Assembly: GCA_951394045.1 (NCBI GenBank)
Contig: OX595985.1
Coordinates: 5,456,001-5,520,000, forward strand
DNA length: 64,000 bases
From: Nitzschia sp. DOCU1
Lineage: Eukaryota; Bacillariophyta; Bacillariophyceae; Bacillariales; Bacillariaceae
Direction: 5' to 3'
Translations under genes and position numbers: made by a program
Shown here: positions 10,973 through 20,382 of the stretch, in pieces
Position numbering within the stretch: the first letter of the stretch is position 1
Layout of the letters: every line of letters starts with the position of its first letter
Notes under the pieces: model-generated
The model's input: only the letters and a program-made list of their open reading frames with translations
Databases searched by the model: none
Told to the model about the DNA's origin: nothing

Positions 10973-11599
10973 GGACACCAACGAAAATATCGCACGATGC
11001 CAATTTTGGCGATACATGGCGATGGACAGACTTCCTCGGGGTTACGCCAAGGAGCAATGGCGCGGGAAGGCGCGCCATCCGAATTTTCGAGTACCCCAAC
11101 GGATACAAAAGCAGTTTTGGTTGGTTAATTTCTTTTTATATCGATATCGTTTCCTTAGGGTCTTTTAATATTTTTGTATGTGCTTCAATGATTCAAAGGA
11201 CATGTCGGTCGTCCAACGAATCATAGCCAGATCACCCCTTAATTATCGAATGACTCGCAAGCGACATTGGCGTCCTTCGGCGACATTTCGTCGCCTTGTA
11301 TCACCAACTTTCGCCAGTGTCGCCGACTTTCGCCGGCTTATCGCCCAGGCGACAAAGGAGTGTCGCCCGAGTGTCTCCAACATCGCCGAGTTTCGCCACA
11401 CGTCGCCTTTGTGTGGAAAATCTACGGAGGAAAGGGAAGACCGGCGACGTGTGGCGGAACTCGGCGATACATGGAGACATACCGACTATCGCCCGAGTGT
11501 CGCCTTCCACTAGGGGCTATAATCAGTCAGTCCGCTTCATTCGTGAAAAGCAACCGCCACAATCTCGAGGTTTTGTTGTGAAAAGGGATCACAAACCAC
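10973..11599 (+). repeat. Left arm of Y2
   Basis: GGACACC end, then a unique part, a TCGCC-rich part, and a leader-like segment ending GGATCACAAACCAC just before the 263-codon gene. It also contains ATCTACGGAGG, the inner-arm motif, and so matches the right-arm sequence of Y1 over most of its length. Confidence 0.75.
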
Positions 11600-11623
11600 G
11601 ATGGCAGCATTCACAAAACCAGC

Positions 11624-12415
11624 ATGTCGACAACCAAGAACAAGAACAAAAGGAGAAAGAAGGAGGACAATACCCGTAACTTAGGGGCCTCAGTCCCCAT
11701 GGCAATCGATGCCACCACTGCCAACCCCGCGAAAAAGCGCAAAGAACGTGCTGCTCCAAACGCCGCCGCCAAGGCGCCGCGGCAAGAACCCACACCTGCT
11801 CAGCGCAAAAGAGAGGAAGAGCGGCAGGCCAAAGCGACAATTCGCAGGGAAATGAAGGAAAGGAAAGAGGCGGAGCGGGAAGCTGAGGCAAAGAAGAAGA
11901 AGGAACAGAAGGAACGGAAATTGCGATGGGAGGATAGTGCGGCGAAAAGAGTTTTGCTAAACGACCTAGCAAGTGGACTTCTGTCAATGAACCGTGAAGA
12001 GGTTCCGCCAATGGCTGCGTGGGAGGCTTATAAGGGACACGAAGCGTTTGAACTTGTCACCTACGAACAGTTCCGGACGAATTTAAACAACTACCGCAAT
12101 GCAATGCCACAAAAGCTGGCGAGGGTGAGTCACGAGCTTGAAGCCCTGCGTAGGGATCGAGTTTTGCACCCACGTCAAACAAGGAATGCTCGTGGTGAGC
12201 TAGTCTTTGATTTACACGCGGCAAAACGGCAGTTGCGGATCGATGTGAAGGCTGGGCTTCACAAAAGATTCACCCCGGCGGGGCTTCAATCGAAACGGAG
12301 TGTCTACCAGCACTTCGACCCCATAAAGTTCAAGGAACGCATCTACCAGGAAGAGCGCAGGGTGCGTTTTGTCAACTACATGAATGACAAACGCAAGAAT
12401 GAAATCAAATGGTAG
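11624..12415 (+). CDS. Basic charged protein, unknown function
   Basis: 263 aa from ATG at 11624; an ATG at 11601 is out of frame. Residues 1-100 are Lys/Arg/Glu/Ala-rich with nuclear-signal-like KNKRRKK and a single charged helix (REEERQAKATIRREMKERKE). Residues ~103-150 (WEDSAAKRVLLNDLASGLL...MAAWEAYKGHEAFELVTYEQFRTNL) form a compact helical module; the C-terminal third is again basic. I do not recognise the family. The gene starts 25 bp after the transposon arm, whose end probably supplies its leader, and it converges with the poly-Asp gene. It may be an accessory gene of Y2 or a captured host gene. Confidence 0.6.
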   Translation: MSTTKNKNKRRKKEDNTRNLGASVPMAIDATTANPAKKRKERAAPNAAAKAPRQEPTPAQRKREEERQAKATIRREMKERKEAEREAEAKKKKEQKERKLRWEDSAAKRVLLNDLASGLLSMNREEVPPMAAWEAYKGHEAFELVTYEQFRTNLNNYRNAMPQKLARVSHELEALRRDRVLHPRQTRNARGELVFDLHAAKRQLRIDVKAGLHKRFTPAGLQSKRSVYQHFDPIKFKERIYQEERRVRFVNYMNDKRKNEIKW

Positions 12416-12670
12416 GTAGTAGCATTAGTATCTAATAGACAACTAGGCAAGCTGTCAACACCCTCTCCTCGCACGTATGATAGTAGGAGTCCATCTAGTA
12501 GGAATATGAACTACCTAATGGTAAGACTTCGTTAATAAGCAATGGAGCTATAGTTATTTTGTGTACTACATTCTTGCATGCGTCCCAATAGTCGATATGA
12601 GCAGGATACAATACAATACGATATTATTGCCGCGAGAACGGCGTGGGGTTCTGAATTGGACCGTGTCAAA
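12416..12670. other. Convergent intergenic gap
   Basis: 255 bp between the ends of two convergent genes. No feature seen beyond A/T-rich stretches that could hold their poly(A) signals. Confidence 0.4.
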
Positions 12671-13970
12671 CTAATCCATAGTTTGGTGCACAATGGCAGT
12701 GGCTTTACTTGCATCCACTTTTACTCCACCTGCTACAGCGATGCGGACTTGAGCCCAGTGGGAAGAATAGGTCTGCTTGTTACCACTGGGATGGTCCTTC
12801 ACCATGTCTCGCCAGGTGGGTGCAAGTTTGTCCCGGTCATGCGGATCCGTGCCGAAGACATGAATGTCAAAGCGATCCTGCGGATGCGGCAGTTTGAAAA
12901 GGATGAGAAAATGATGAATACGGCGCTCTTCAGATTGCACTTCCTGCAAGTGAGCCTTGTGCGAATTTAAATACCCAGGATCGGTCTGGTATTTATCCAT
13001 ATGGGCTTGGTCCCTTGCAAACTCAGACACGGCAGGGAGGGTGATCTTGATGGCCGGGATGCGATGTTCCCCCCAAGCCCAAAGACGAGCATCAAAATAC
13101 TCTTTGTCCAAAAGAGAGATATTGGCTCGAATATAGACGGCTTCATAGAGGAAGTTCCCCTCCTCCACGTCATTGCACCACAGGACCTGGAACCTGCCAG
13201 CGCAGTTGCGGTCTGGGCATACATAGTCAGCCCACCACTGAAGGAAGAATGTTAGATAGTAGTTAACAATAGAAATCAAGAACAGGGCAACAACTTACTC
13301 TGAATGGATCCTGTAGAGTTCCGGTGCCATCCACAGTGTTCTTGGCTGGAAGAAGATACTTCGAGCCCTTCTTGCTCTTGGTACGAGCAGGAGTTCGGGG
13401 GCTCTTGGAGCGACCGACTGAACCAACGGAACGCTTGGAGTGTCGGCTGCAGGATGGCGTCCTCACCCCACCAGTGCTGCCAATATGCAATCCACCCATA
13501 TCGATAGCAACGCTCTCCTCATCCTCGTTGTCATCGTCGTCATCGGCGTCATCGTCGTCATCGTCGTCATCATCGTCATCGTCGTCATCATCGTCATCAT
13601 CGTCATCATCGTCGTTGTCCTTGCGCTTGCCCTTCTTGCCCTTCTTGCCCTTGCCCTCATCTTCATCCATAGAAAGGTCCGATTCCAAGTCGTCATCATC
13701 CGCCTCATCATCCTTCTTGCGTTTCGCTTTCGCTACCGACGAGTCAACCATATCTCGAAGAGCTTCGTTACGGGCTCGGAACTTTTCAATCCCTTCCTTC
13801 TTCATCTTCTGCCACCTCTTCCCCAAAGCTAGACGGAATTGGGACCCGGGTTTACCACAAATCGCAGGGTATCTGTTGGCTAAATCCTTGAATATGATGA
13901 GGTCTCGAGGGAGGTCCTCATCGGCAACAAGCTTCAGGAAGCTATCAAGCTCAGCGTTGGTAATTTTCAT
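12671..13970 (-). CDS. Poly-Asp protein with two exons, possibly DNA-binding
   Basis: ATG at 13970. GTAAG...CAG marks a 61-nt intron at 13238-13298; exon 1 ends in codons for DPFR and exon 2 continues in frame with WWADYVCP, giving 412 aa. Residues 1-75 are a helical module (ITNAELDSFLKLVADEDL... QFRLALGKRWQKMKKEG) that could be a Myb/SANT-like DNA-binding domain. Next come an acidic/basic linker with about 25 consecutive Asp, a Ser/Arg/Lys stretch, and a folded C-terminal half with CPDRNC and a later Cys (possible zinc site). PIF/Harbinger elements usually encode a Myb-like partner that takes the transposase to DNA; this gene is a candidate by position and shape, not by proven homology. Confidence 0.6.
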
Positions 13971-14056
13971 GGCGCTTTCTTTTTGTGGCGACAGAAAACA
14001 AGTTGATTGCTGGTTGCAGAAAAACTAGTCGTCCAATCTTGGAAACAACAACCCTC

Positions 14057-14313
14057 CAACGGAAGAGTATCCAGGATCGACAGCGCTGTCGATCCTGGAT
14101 ACTCTTCCGTTGATGGACTAAAAGAAAGAGGAGACTGAACTGTGGATGGATACTCTTCCGTTGGTGGACCGAAAGAAAGATGAGCCTCTCTCTTTTGGTC
14201 CATCAACGGAAGAGTATCCAGGATCGACAGTTGAAACACAATGATGACGTCCATTCTTGGGTAGGTCCCTCTTTCTCTTGGTCCACCAACGGAAGAGTAT
14301 CCAGGATCGACAG
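14057..14313. repeat. Cluster of a 28-nt motif with a perfect 56-bp palindrome
   Basis: 14057-14112 is a perfect inverted repeat with 28-nt arms and no loop (CAACGGAAGAGTATCCAGGA... pairing with ...CTGGATACTCTTCCGTTG). The same motif recurs at about 14146-14166 (inverted, shortened), 14201-14229 and 14285-14313. It lies upstream of the poly-Asp gene. It could be a small fold-back element or an array of protein-binding sites. Confidence 0.85.
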
Positions 14314-14436
14314 GACGCCTAGCTTCCATGTGATACACCCAATCGCCTAAACAACAATCCACAACGGATGAAACCCTGCCAATTGCCGCCAACACAACTC
14401 CCAATTCCCTCCAATTCATTCCCACAAAGAGCCAAT

Positions 14437-14725
14437 TAAAGGAATCTGACACGTCGGAGCGCTTAAATTGAATTCGACTCGTCGGAGTGGGACCTTGGCG
14501 ACATGCCGGCGACACTATGTCCGCGACATCCGGAGACATTATGTCCCCAAGTTTCGCCGAGTGTCGCCAGTTTCGCCAAATATCGCCAAAGTGTCACGGA
14601 ATCGCGGCGAATCCCAACGAATCCAAAGAAGCGGCGACATTGGGTGTTACCCTGCGATGCCAGGCGACGAGAGAGAACAAAATTTCTCCGAGTGTCGCCC
14701 ATACTCGGCGACACAATTTCTCTAA
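14437..14725. repeat. Inner GGCGA-rich arm of Y2, part 1
   Basis: Starts AAAGGAATCTGACACG, as at 7761. Filled with GGCGACA/TCGCC hexamers. Cut at 14725 by the RabGGT-beta element and continues at 16746. Confidence 0.75.
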
Positions 14726-16745
14726 GGGCCCATTCTACCGGACGAAAAAACTGATGGCCGTGATGGCCGTGATGGCCGAGCGCCGGCCGGTTTCGGGGAA
14801 ATGTAGATCAATTATTGCGGTTGTGTTCTATCGGACTTTTTCATACGATCACCGCGGTCATGATGGCCGAACTTCAATCCAGTGAGTCGTCGGTGAGGCA
14901 AGATCGGCGTGCGACCATGAACCAATGACGACGAAATGCTCTCGTTCTTTACTACAGCACCTCTTCTCTCTCATTACTACAACACCTCTCCTCCATCGCA
15001 ACACTATTGCAACTTTTAGCATTTCTATTTAGAGGATAGCTACCGTCATATGTCATAGTGCGTGATAGTGACGAAAGCGCAATAACCAAGAAAAGGCACC
15101 GGCAAATAATGTAACATACCCTTCTATTTCTTCCGTTTTATGATATCGTAGTGCGCAAGCCTTGGTTCGACTGTTCCATTTTCGTCACCGATCACCTGTG
15201 CGCCGAGACCATGTTCCTTCACTACGTCCACTGGTAGTGCATAGGCAGGATCAATTTTGCGGTAGGAATCGGGAAATTTTCCAAGCAAACACAGACCAGA
15301 AAGGCCAAAGAATGTGTGGAATATATCGGGCATGTCATCTGGTCGATCGGCTCCATCATCTGGATCTTGCGCCTTTGCAATGAAGGAAGCCAAGCGATCA
15401 CGATTAATCCAGTCGACCCGTCCCAAGATGCAAAGCACACTGAGAATCCACCAAGAGTAGCACACGTCCGCCTGTTTCTCAGGTCGGCCGTTCAGACCCC
15501 CAGAGTTGCATTGGCTCTCGGCCAGCCACCACCCTAACAAATCTGGATGGCGAATAACGTGCAGTGACTTGGCAATGCTGAGTGCTCCAACGCAGCAAAA
15601 GACTTGCCCAGCATGAGACTCTGCCCCTTGCATAGATCCAAATCCGCCGTCTAGATTCTCACAGGAAGCAATGTACTCCACTGCTTTTGGCAGATCCACT
15701 CGATCCAAATATGACAGCAGTGACAACGCGCTCAAAGCACAATAGGAAAAGCGCGTGTCGATTTCGCCCCAAGAATCGCCCGCAAAGCTGCTGTCGGGCT
15801 GTTGCAGCGAGACGATAAACTTGACAATTTCTTCCGTGGGAAGCTGTTTCAAGTCATATTTTGCCAGGGCCAGTATTTGGATCGCCGACAGTGTGTATAG
15901 TAAATGCCCGTCATGTCCAATGTTTCCACCAAAACCACCTGTGGATTTGTCGTAGCATTGCAAAACCCACTCCACAATGCTGGGCCGATTGGGGACTGCC
16001 GATTTTGTGATGCCGAGAATCTTGTCAGCTTCTTCCGCGGAAACGAGCAAGGAGAGAGCTGTGATTGTCCAATAGATACCACTCATTTGCAAATGTTCCG
16101 TCACGGCCCCTTCGTAACTCGACGGGTGGTCAAGTTTCTCCGCCAAACCTGAAATGTACGCTAAATGCCGGTCGCGATGAAATACCACAGACGTGGACTC
16201 GTCACCGTTTCCGACTGGGATGGTCAGCTTTGCATCGCCTTGCTCTGTCATCACAAACAAACTTAGATTGCGGTCACGTCCACCGCGAAGCAGATGACTG
16301 CTGCGGATGCTGCCGATGCCGATTCTGGGAGTGTTCGCATCAGGAACCTTCTTCTCATCCACAACTTTGTTGAGGTACAAAGCAAGTGCCGCACGATAGG
16401 TACATTCCCCGTCAAGGGGCGCTCCACCACGGTAGCATCGTAGTTGTCGACTTTTAGTACTGTGTTTCTCAATCGTTGTGTCATGCTGGTGGATTGTTGC
16501 GACGAGACGGCGTCATTGCTCATTGCTATGCGTTCATTTTCGATCTCATTCATTGGCGAACCTCCCTCCACTCTTGGAATCAAACAAGTCATCGTCGAAT
16601 CAAACAAGTCAACTTGCTCGGCCATCGTGATGGCCGAAGTGGTGGCCGGGGGATCCCCGGATTTTCCAAAACCGGATGGTATGCAAGACGCTCGGCCATC
16701 ACGGCCATCACGGCCATCATGCGCGCATTCCGGTAGAATGGGCCC
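14726..16745. mobile_element. 2,020-bp TIR element carrying a RabGGT-beta gene
   Basis: Ends are perfect 17-bp inverted repeats GGGCCCATTCTACCGGA, flanked by TAA on both sides (14723-14725 and 16746-16748). A TWA 3-bp duplication with G-rich ends fits PIF/Harbinger. Just inside each end lie three copies of GATGGCCG in the same inward orientation (14753-14781; reverse complement at 16689-16718), as expected of subterminal transposase sites. The empty site is visible: the unbroken arm at about 8055-8130 runs CTCGGCGACAC...GTATCGCCGAGTT straight through the insertion point. No transposase is encoded, so it would need help in trans. The whole interior is a cellular gene. Confidence 0.85.
15124..16251 (-). 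CDS. RABGGTB: Rab geranylgeranyltransferase beta subunit
   Basis: 375 aa from ATG at 16251. A second ATG at 16625 opens a different frame that could be a 5' exon or leader. The protein follows RabGGTase beta throughout: HLQMSGIYWTITAL, GGFGGNIGHDGHLLYTLSAI, QQPDSSFAGDSWGEIDTRFSY, LDGGFGSMQGAESHAGQVFC, SGGLNGRPEKQADVCYSWW, and a late FHTFFGLSGL. The Asp and Cys of ADVCYSWW and the His of FHTFFG are the zinc ligands; all are present. The family adds geranylgeranyl groups to Rab GTPases bound to REP and works as a dimer with an alpha subunit. One oddity: the usual GGFADRPGDM segment reads DGADRPDDM, lacking the GGF. Length is slightly over the usual ~330. The gene lies wholly inside a transposon. 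Confidence 0.9.
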   Translation of the reverse strand: MTEQGDAKLTIPVGNGDESTSVVFHRDRHLAYISGLAEKLDHPSSYEGAVTEHLQMSGIYWTITALSLLVSAEEADKILGITKSAVPNRPSIVEWVLQCYDKSTGGFGGNIGHDGHLLYTLSAIQILALAKYDLKQLPTEEIVKFIVSLQQPDSSFAGDSWGEIDTRFSYCALSALSLLSYLDRVDLPKAVEYIASCENLDGGFGSMQGAESHAGQVFCCVGALSIAKSLHVIRHPDLLGWWLAESQCNSGGLNGRPEKQADVCYSWWILSVLCILGRVDWINRDRLASFIAKAQDPDDGADRPDDMPDIFHTFFGLSGLCLLGKFPDSYRKIDPAYALPVDVVKEHGLGAQVIGDENGTVEPRLAHYDIIKRKK

Positions 16746-16797
16746 TAAGTATCGCCGAGTTTCGCCAAGTGTCGCCGGAGAATCTTCTTTCTTTTCC
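16746..16797. repeat. Inner GGCGA-rich arm of Y2, part 2
   Basis: Continues 14725 after the insert. Its end CGCCGGAGAATCTTCTTTC is the reverse complement of 20403-20421, so the transposase module between them is bounded by inverted repeats. Confidence 0.7.
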
Positions 16798-17268
16798 TAC
16801 TGTATGTTTGTGCTATCTTGCAGAGGATGTCACTCTGTATCCATTCGAACCTTTGTCCTCTGCTCTTCCATTGTATCATTACCGCTATTCGCTATTCGAC
16901 GACGTTATCAGAGGGGGGAAATGGCAAAGAATTTGTTGCCTCGCACCGACGAGCATCGCGTGAATTCCGCGTTCGACATCCCATCGTCACAAGTGCTTCC
17001 AAGCAACAGATAGAGGAGGACTCCCGCCTTCAGAATTTTCCCGCCGCCTTGACACATGCAACAAGTGGTGCTAGGAGCCCACGGAGAGAGGACCACAAAG
17101 CCTACGTGCACAACCATGTAAACATCGAGATCATGTACCACCCCGTGGAAGACCAGATTGATAAGTATCGAGTCGTCAGGTTCACTAACGGAGAGATGGG
17201 ATTACCGTCAGGACAACCACCCAACAACCTGCATAATCTTTTGTGGTCTCCATTGTTAAAGTCCAACC

Positions 17269-17619
17269 ATGTCGCTCCCGCTTTTGTCCAACCAAACCAT
17301 CAACAAAGTCCACGTGAAAGCTTGCGAGATGCTTGGGCACCTTCTCACTGACGGGGAGCCCGGTGATGTGGTCTCTGTAGAACTCCTCGAGGATGGTTGT
17401 CGCATCGTCAGCAAATCTGGCAATGGCAAGGAAGTTCTTGTGTGCTTGAAGGGGGGTAAACACATTGTTCTTGTCGAATCTTCGGCCAAGGATCGCCTAC
17501 TCTTCGATCTCAGAGAGTTGAAGCGTGAGGTTGCCCATTTGAAGGAGCTGGCAGAAGGAGATGACCACCAGCAAGCAATCCCCAAGAGTGCTACTCCACC
17601 GCCCGCCCATGCTGTATGA
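17269..17619 (+). CDS. Small hypothetical protein in the transposase module
   Basis: 116 aa from ATG at 17269. N-terminal half mixed alpha/beta (GEPGDVVSVELLEDGCRIVSKSGNGKEVLVCL); a short amphipathic coil at ~80-97 (RLLFDLRELKREVAHLKELAEG); Pro/Ala tail. Family not recognised. Same strand as the transposase and inside the same inverted-repeat-bounded module, so it may be an accessory gene. The 281 bp to the next gene show nothing. Confidence 0.45.
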   Translation: MSLPLLSNQTINKVHVKACEMLGHLLTDGEPGDVVSVELLEDGCRIVSKSGNGKEVLVCLKGGKHIVLVESSAKDRLLFDLRELKREVAHLKELAEGDDHQQAIPKSATPPPAHAV

Positions 17620-17900
17620 TTGAGTGGGCTCTATTGTTGTCTTCTCTACTTTCAATCAATTCCAGCATGCGGTGCGTCTTCTCTGTAATCGAGAATGACG
17701 ACGACGGTGGCATATTGTGCGCATCGACTCATTTCCCATGCAAATATACATCATAGGATTCTGTATTCAAATAACTATAGCAGCTTTGTTGTCTATTAGT
17801 TCATTCTACTATCAGATAGTTTGTTTCTGGACTTGCCTATATCCTATGTATCGTCGTCGTCGCACGGAAATTTGATGGTCGTTGCTGGATCCGGAGAGTA

Positions 17901-18377
17901 CTACCAGTAATCAACTTTCGTATACTTGGCCCTGTGTCCAAGTTTCTTTTGATTCCTGACAGCTTCCTGCACGTATCCAAGAAAGATCGTGTCTAGCCCG
18001 GCAGCTCGACTTTCGTCAGTATGAATATCACACTGGGCAAGCTGTTTCGCCAAGGACTTGAAGAGCTTTTCGATCGCAGGGTGCTGCTGGACAATGGCCT
18101 CAACGTAGCTCGATGGCTCGTTGATCTGCTTGTCCCTAACACTCTCAGGCCTGACGAATGTGGATAGCTCGTGACCGTCCTTGAGTTTCACGATAACGTA
18201 GCGGCGACAAGGAGTGTCCGACTTGGAGAGGTCATACCAGCCATTAAGGCCTATGTACTTCCCACCAGTAAATGCACACTCCTCCCCTTTTTGTCGTGCC
18301 GAACGGCTGGATCCAGAGGATGATGATGAGCTGCTGACAGAGCGAGCTCTCGATTGCAACTCAGAACGACTGGGCAT
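17901..18377 (-). CDS. Ser-rich protein divergent from the transposase
   Basis: 158 aa from ATG at 18377; the open frame extends upstream without an ATG. N-terminus is a Ser/Arg run (about 9 Ser); then CAFTGGKYIGLNGWYDLSKSDTPCRRYVIVKLKDG, which could be a small beta-rich KOW/SH3-like fold; then helices ending HRAKYTKVDYW. No family recognised. It is transcribed away from the transposase across a 204-bp shared promoter region, a common two-gene plan in Harbinger elements; a DNA-binding partner role is a guess. Confidence 0.5.
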   Translation of the reverse strand: MPSRSELQSRARSVSSSSSSSGSSRSARQKGEECAFTGGKYIGLNGWYDLSKSDTPCRRYVIVKLKDGHELSTFVRPESVRDKQINEPSSYVEAIVQQHPAIEKLFKSLAKQLAQCDIHTDESRAAGLDTIFLGYVQEAVRNQKKLGHRAKYTKVDYW

Positions 18378-18581
18378 GATGGTTTCGTTTGCGCGATTGC
18401 AGAAATAATGAGAGATGGGGGAATTTTGTGAGCGATGTTTGTATGAAGGATCGCGCGCGATCGAGTAAGGCAAGCCACCCGTTGTCGTCGCTTACATTTT
18501 CAGATTTTCCGGTTTTCTTCGCTCATGATGCTGAGCAAGCTAACAATCAACAATTGAAATCATCGCTGGATATCGCTTACC
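18378..18581. promoter_or_regulatory. Shared divergent promoter region
   Basis: 204 bp between the two divergent start codons. It must hold both promoters unless long leaders exist. No clear TATA box or initiator was picked out. Confidence 0.4.
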
Positions 18582-19463
18582 ATGTTGATAACTTCCGACA
18601 CGATTCTAAAGTATGCGATGAACTTCATTCGCCAAGACCACAGGAAGAGTAGTGCCCATCGAGCTACCTTCCATGACCATTTCGGGTCCTCACCCGAAGT
18701 CATTGCGCGCATGTGGAACGATCTTGAGTTACCACGACAAGAGTGCACTATCAAGAACTTGAAACAGTTCTTAATGGCACACTACTTTATTTGGTTATAT
18801 CCAAAGAATCGTGGTGTCATTGCATCGACCTTTAACGTTTGCAAGGACTACTGCGGGGGGCAGCACATCTGGGTTTGGATCGAGAAGATTCGAGATCTCA
18901 AGGCCAAGAAAATCATCTGGCGTGAGTATCTTGATGATCCATCCACGGAAACATTCATCGCAACTGTGGATGGTACTGACTTAAAGCGGTGGGAGCCGAA
19001 AACCCACCCGCGCTACAACATCGACAAAGCCCAGTGCTCTCACAAAATGAAGCACGCAGCCGGCAAGTTTGAAATTGGAATTTCTGTATTCCGTTCCGAG
19101 GTTGTTTGGGTGAGTGGCCCACATCGTGGTGGCAAGGGTGACAGGGAGATCTTTCAAGAAGGGATGATGCTGAAGGTGAAACCAGGTAAGGTGGTCATTG
19201 CCGATAGCGGCTACGAAAACCAGAGCTGCCCGATCATGTCGGCGATGATGGCTCTACCAAGCCAATATGATCCTCCCGAGCTCCACAACTTCAAGGCTAG
19301 AGCTCGTTGCAGACACGAGTCATTCAATGGTCGAATGGCGAAGTTTAATTGCGTTTCTACTACTTTTAGGCACGGTACCAAAAAAATGGAGATCTGCATT
19401 GAAGCTGTCATCGTGACACTTCAGTATCAAATGGAGAATGGATCCCCTCTATTTGATGTCTAG
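18582..19463 (+). CDS. PIF/Harbinger-type DDE transposase
   Basis: 293 aa from ATG at 18582, single exon. It has the DDE_Tnp_4 pattern of PIF/Harbinger: first Asp in FIATVDGTDLKRWEP (about residue 130), second Asp in VVIADSGYENQSCPIM (about 208), Glu in CRHESFNGRMAKFNCV (about 247). An upstream helical region (IKNLKQFLMAHYFIWLYP...) resembles the family's helix-turn-helix part. It would cut at the GGACACC ends and paste with a 3-bp duplication, in line with the CAG and CTG found around the two family members here. All three catalytic residues are present and the frame is intact, so it could be active and could also serve Y1 and the TAA-flanked element. Confidence 0.85.
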   Translation: MLITSDTILKYAMNFIRQDHRKSSAHRATFHDHFGSSPEVIARMWNDLELPRQECTIKNLKQFLMAHYFIWLYPKNRGVIASTFNVCKDYCGGQHIWVWIEKIRDLKAKKIIWREYLDDPSTETFIATVDGTDLKRWEPKTHPRYNIDKAQCSHKMKHAAGKFEIGISVFRSEVVWVSGPHRGGKGDREIFQEGMMLKVKPGKVVIADSGYENQSCPIMSAMMALPSQYDPPELHNFKARARCRHESFNGRMAKFNCVSTTFRHGTKKMEICIEAVIVTLQYQMENGSPLFDV

Positions 19464-20382
19464 CTAATGAATAGAAACAATGTTGATTTAATGAATAATA
19501 CTAAATTACGCATTCATTTATAAATACTATATATACGGCGCCGAAGAAGCCTGCTGTGGATTCGTTGCTAAATCGTAGACAAGCTAGCTGAGTCCAAAGG
19601 CTACCCCACATGAAGGAATACGATTGGGAAATGAGTCGATGCGTGCAACATGCCACCGTCGAACGTCGAAATTGATTGCTGATTGCTGCGAAGAAGCGCT
19701 GGTGTGCATTTGTTGGTTGGGGTTGGGACTATTACTCTTGCTGGGGCGAGTAGTATGACTCAGCGATGGACGGCTGGTTGCCGAAGTTCGAGGTGACACT
19801 AGTCGAAAGGGTGAAGCTGACGTCGTAAGTGGAATGAACAGACTCGTCAAAGATGATGTTGTCGCATATTGTAACAAATCCACGTCCACAGGCTCCCGTA
19901 GAATTACTAGTTGTTGGCTGGATGATCGACAGCGGTCGGCAAATTGAAAAAGCAAATCTTCCGCTTGATGGGCGTTGGAAGCATGATGATGGGCTTCGAA
20001 TGCACGTAGTAGGGATACTTGTATTTGTTGTGATTGCTCTCCTTGCAGCGATTCGCCGCTGCTGCTGACATTGGACGAGTTCGATGTGACCAACACGAGA
20101 TTCGGTTGAAATGGCAGGCGGTTGTTCTTGATTGCTGCATGTAGTTGCCGTAGTCGTAGTCGTAGTGGTCGTAGTACTTTCGCCACCAAAGACATCAAGG
20201 TCAACTTTGGATCCCCACGAATAGACGGTTGTTGTTATTGTCCAAGGAGGACAAAGAAGGCGATGGTAGTAAAACTTGTGTCGACGACAATCATCCTTTG
20301 CGGTCATCGTGGCTCCCTGGCCTGCCGAAAGATTTGCATCCGGCAACAGGACCCAAGGAAAACGATCGGATCAGTCGTAATG
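19464..20382 (-). other. Possible degraded gene, unrecognised
   Basis: Two overlapping minus-strand frames without stops (20346-19732 and 20204-19584) have no convincing ATG. One reads as a Gln/Ser-rich helical protein (QSQQIQVSLLRAFEAHHHASNAHQ), the other as Thr/Ser-rich low complexity. The piece ends at the transposon arm (20383) and is probably captured or decayed coding sequence. 19464-19580 is A/T-rich, with likely transposase poly(A) signals. Confidence 0.35.

Noticed and set aside
13324..14028. Poly-Ser / poly-Val ORFs on the plus strand
   Set aside because: Shadows of the GAC/GAT poly-Asp run in the spliced minus-strand gene.
14726..16745. Two independent MITEs flanking a native RabGGT-beta gene
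   Set aside because: The flanks join seamlessly into one copy of the GGCGA-rich repeat with a single TAA, as in the uninterrupted paralogue, so the whole 2,020 bp moved as a unit.
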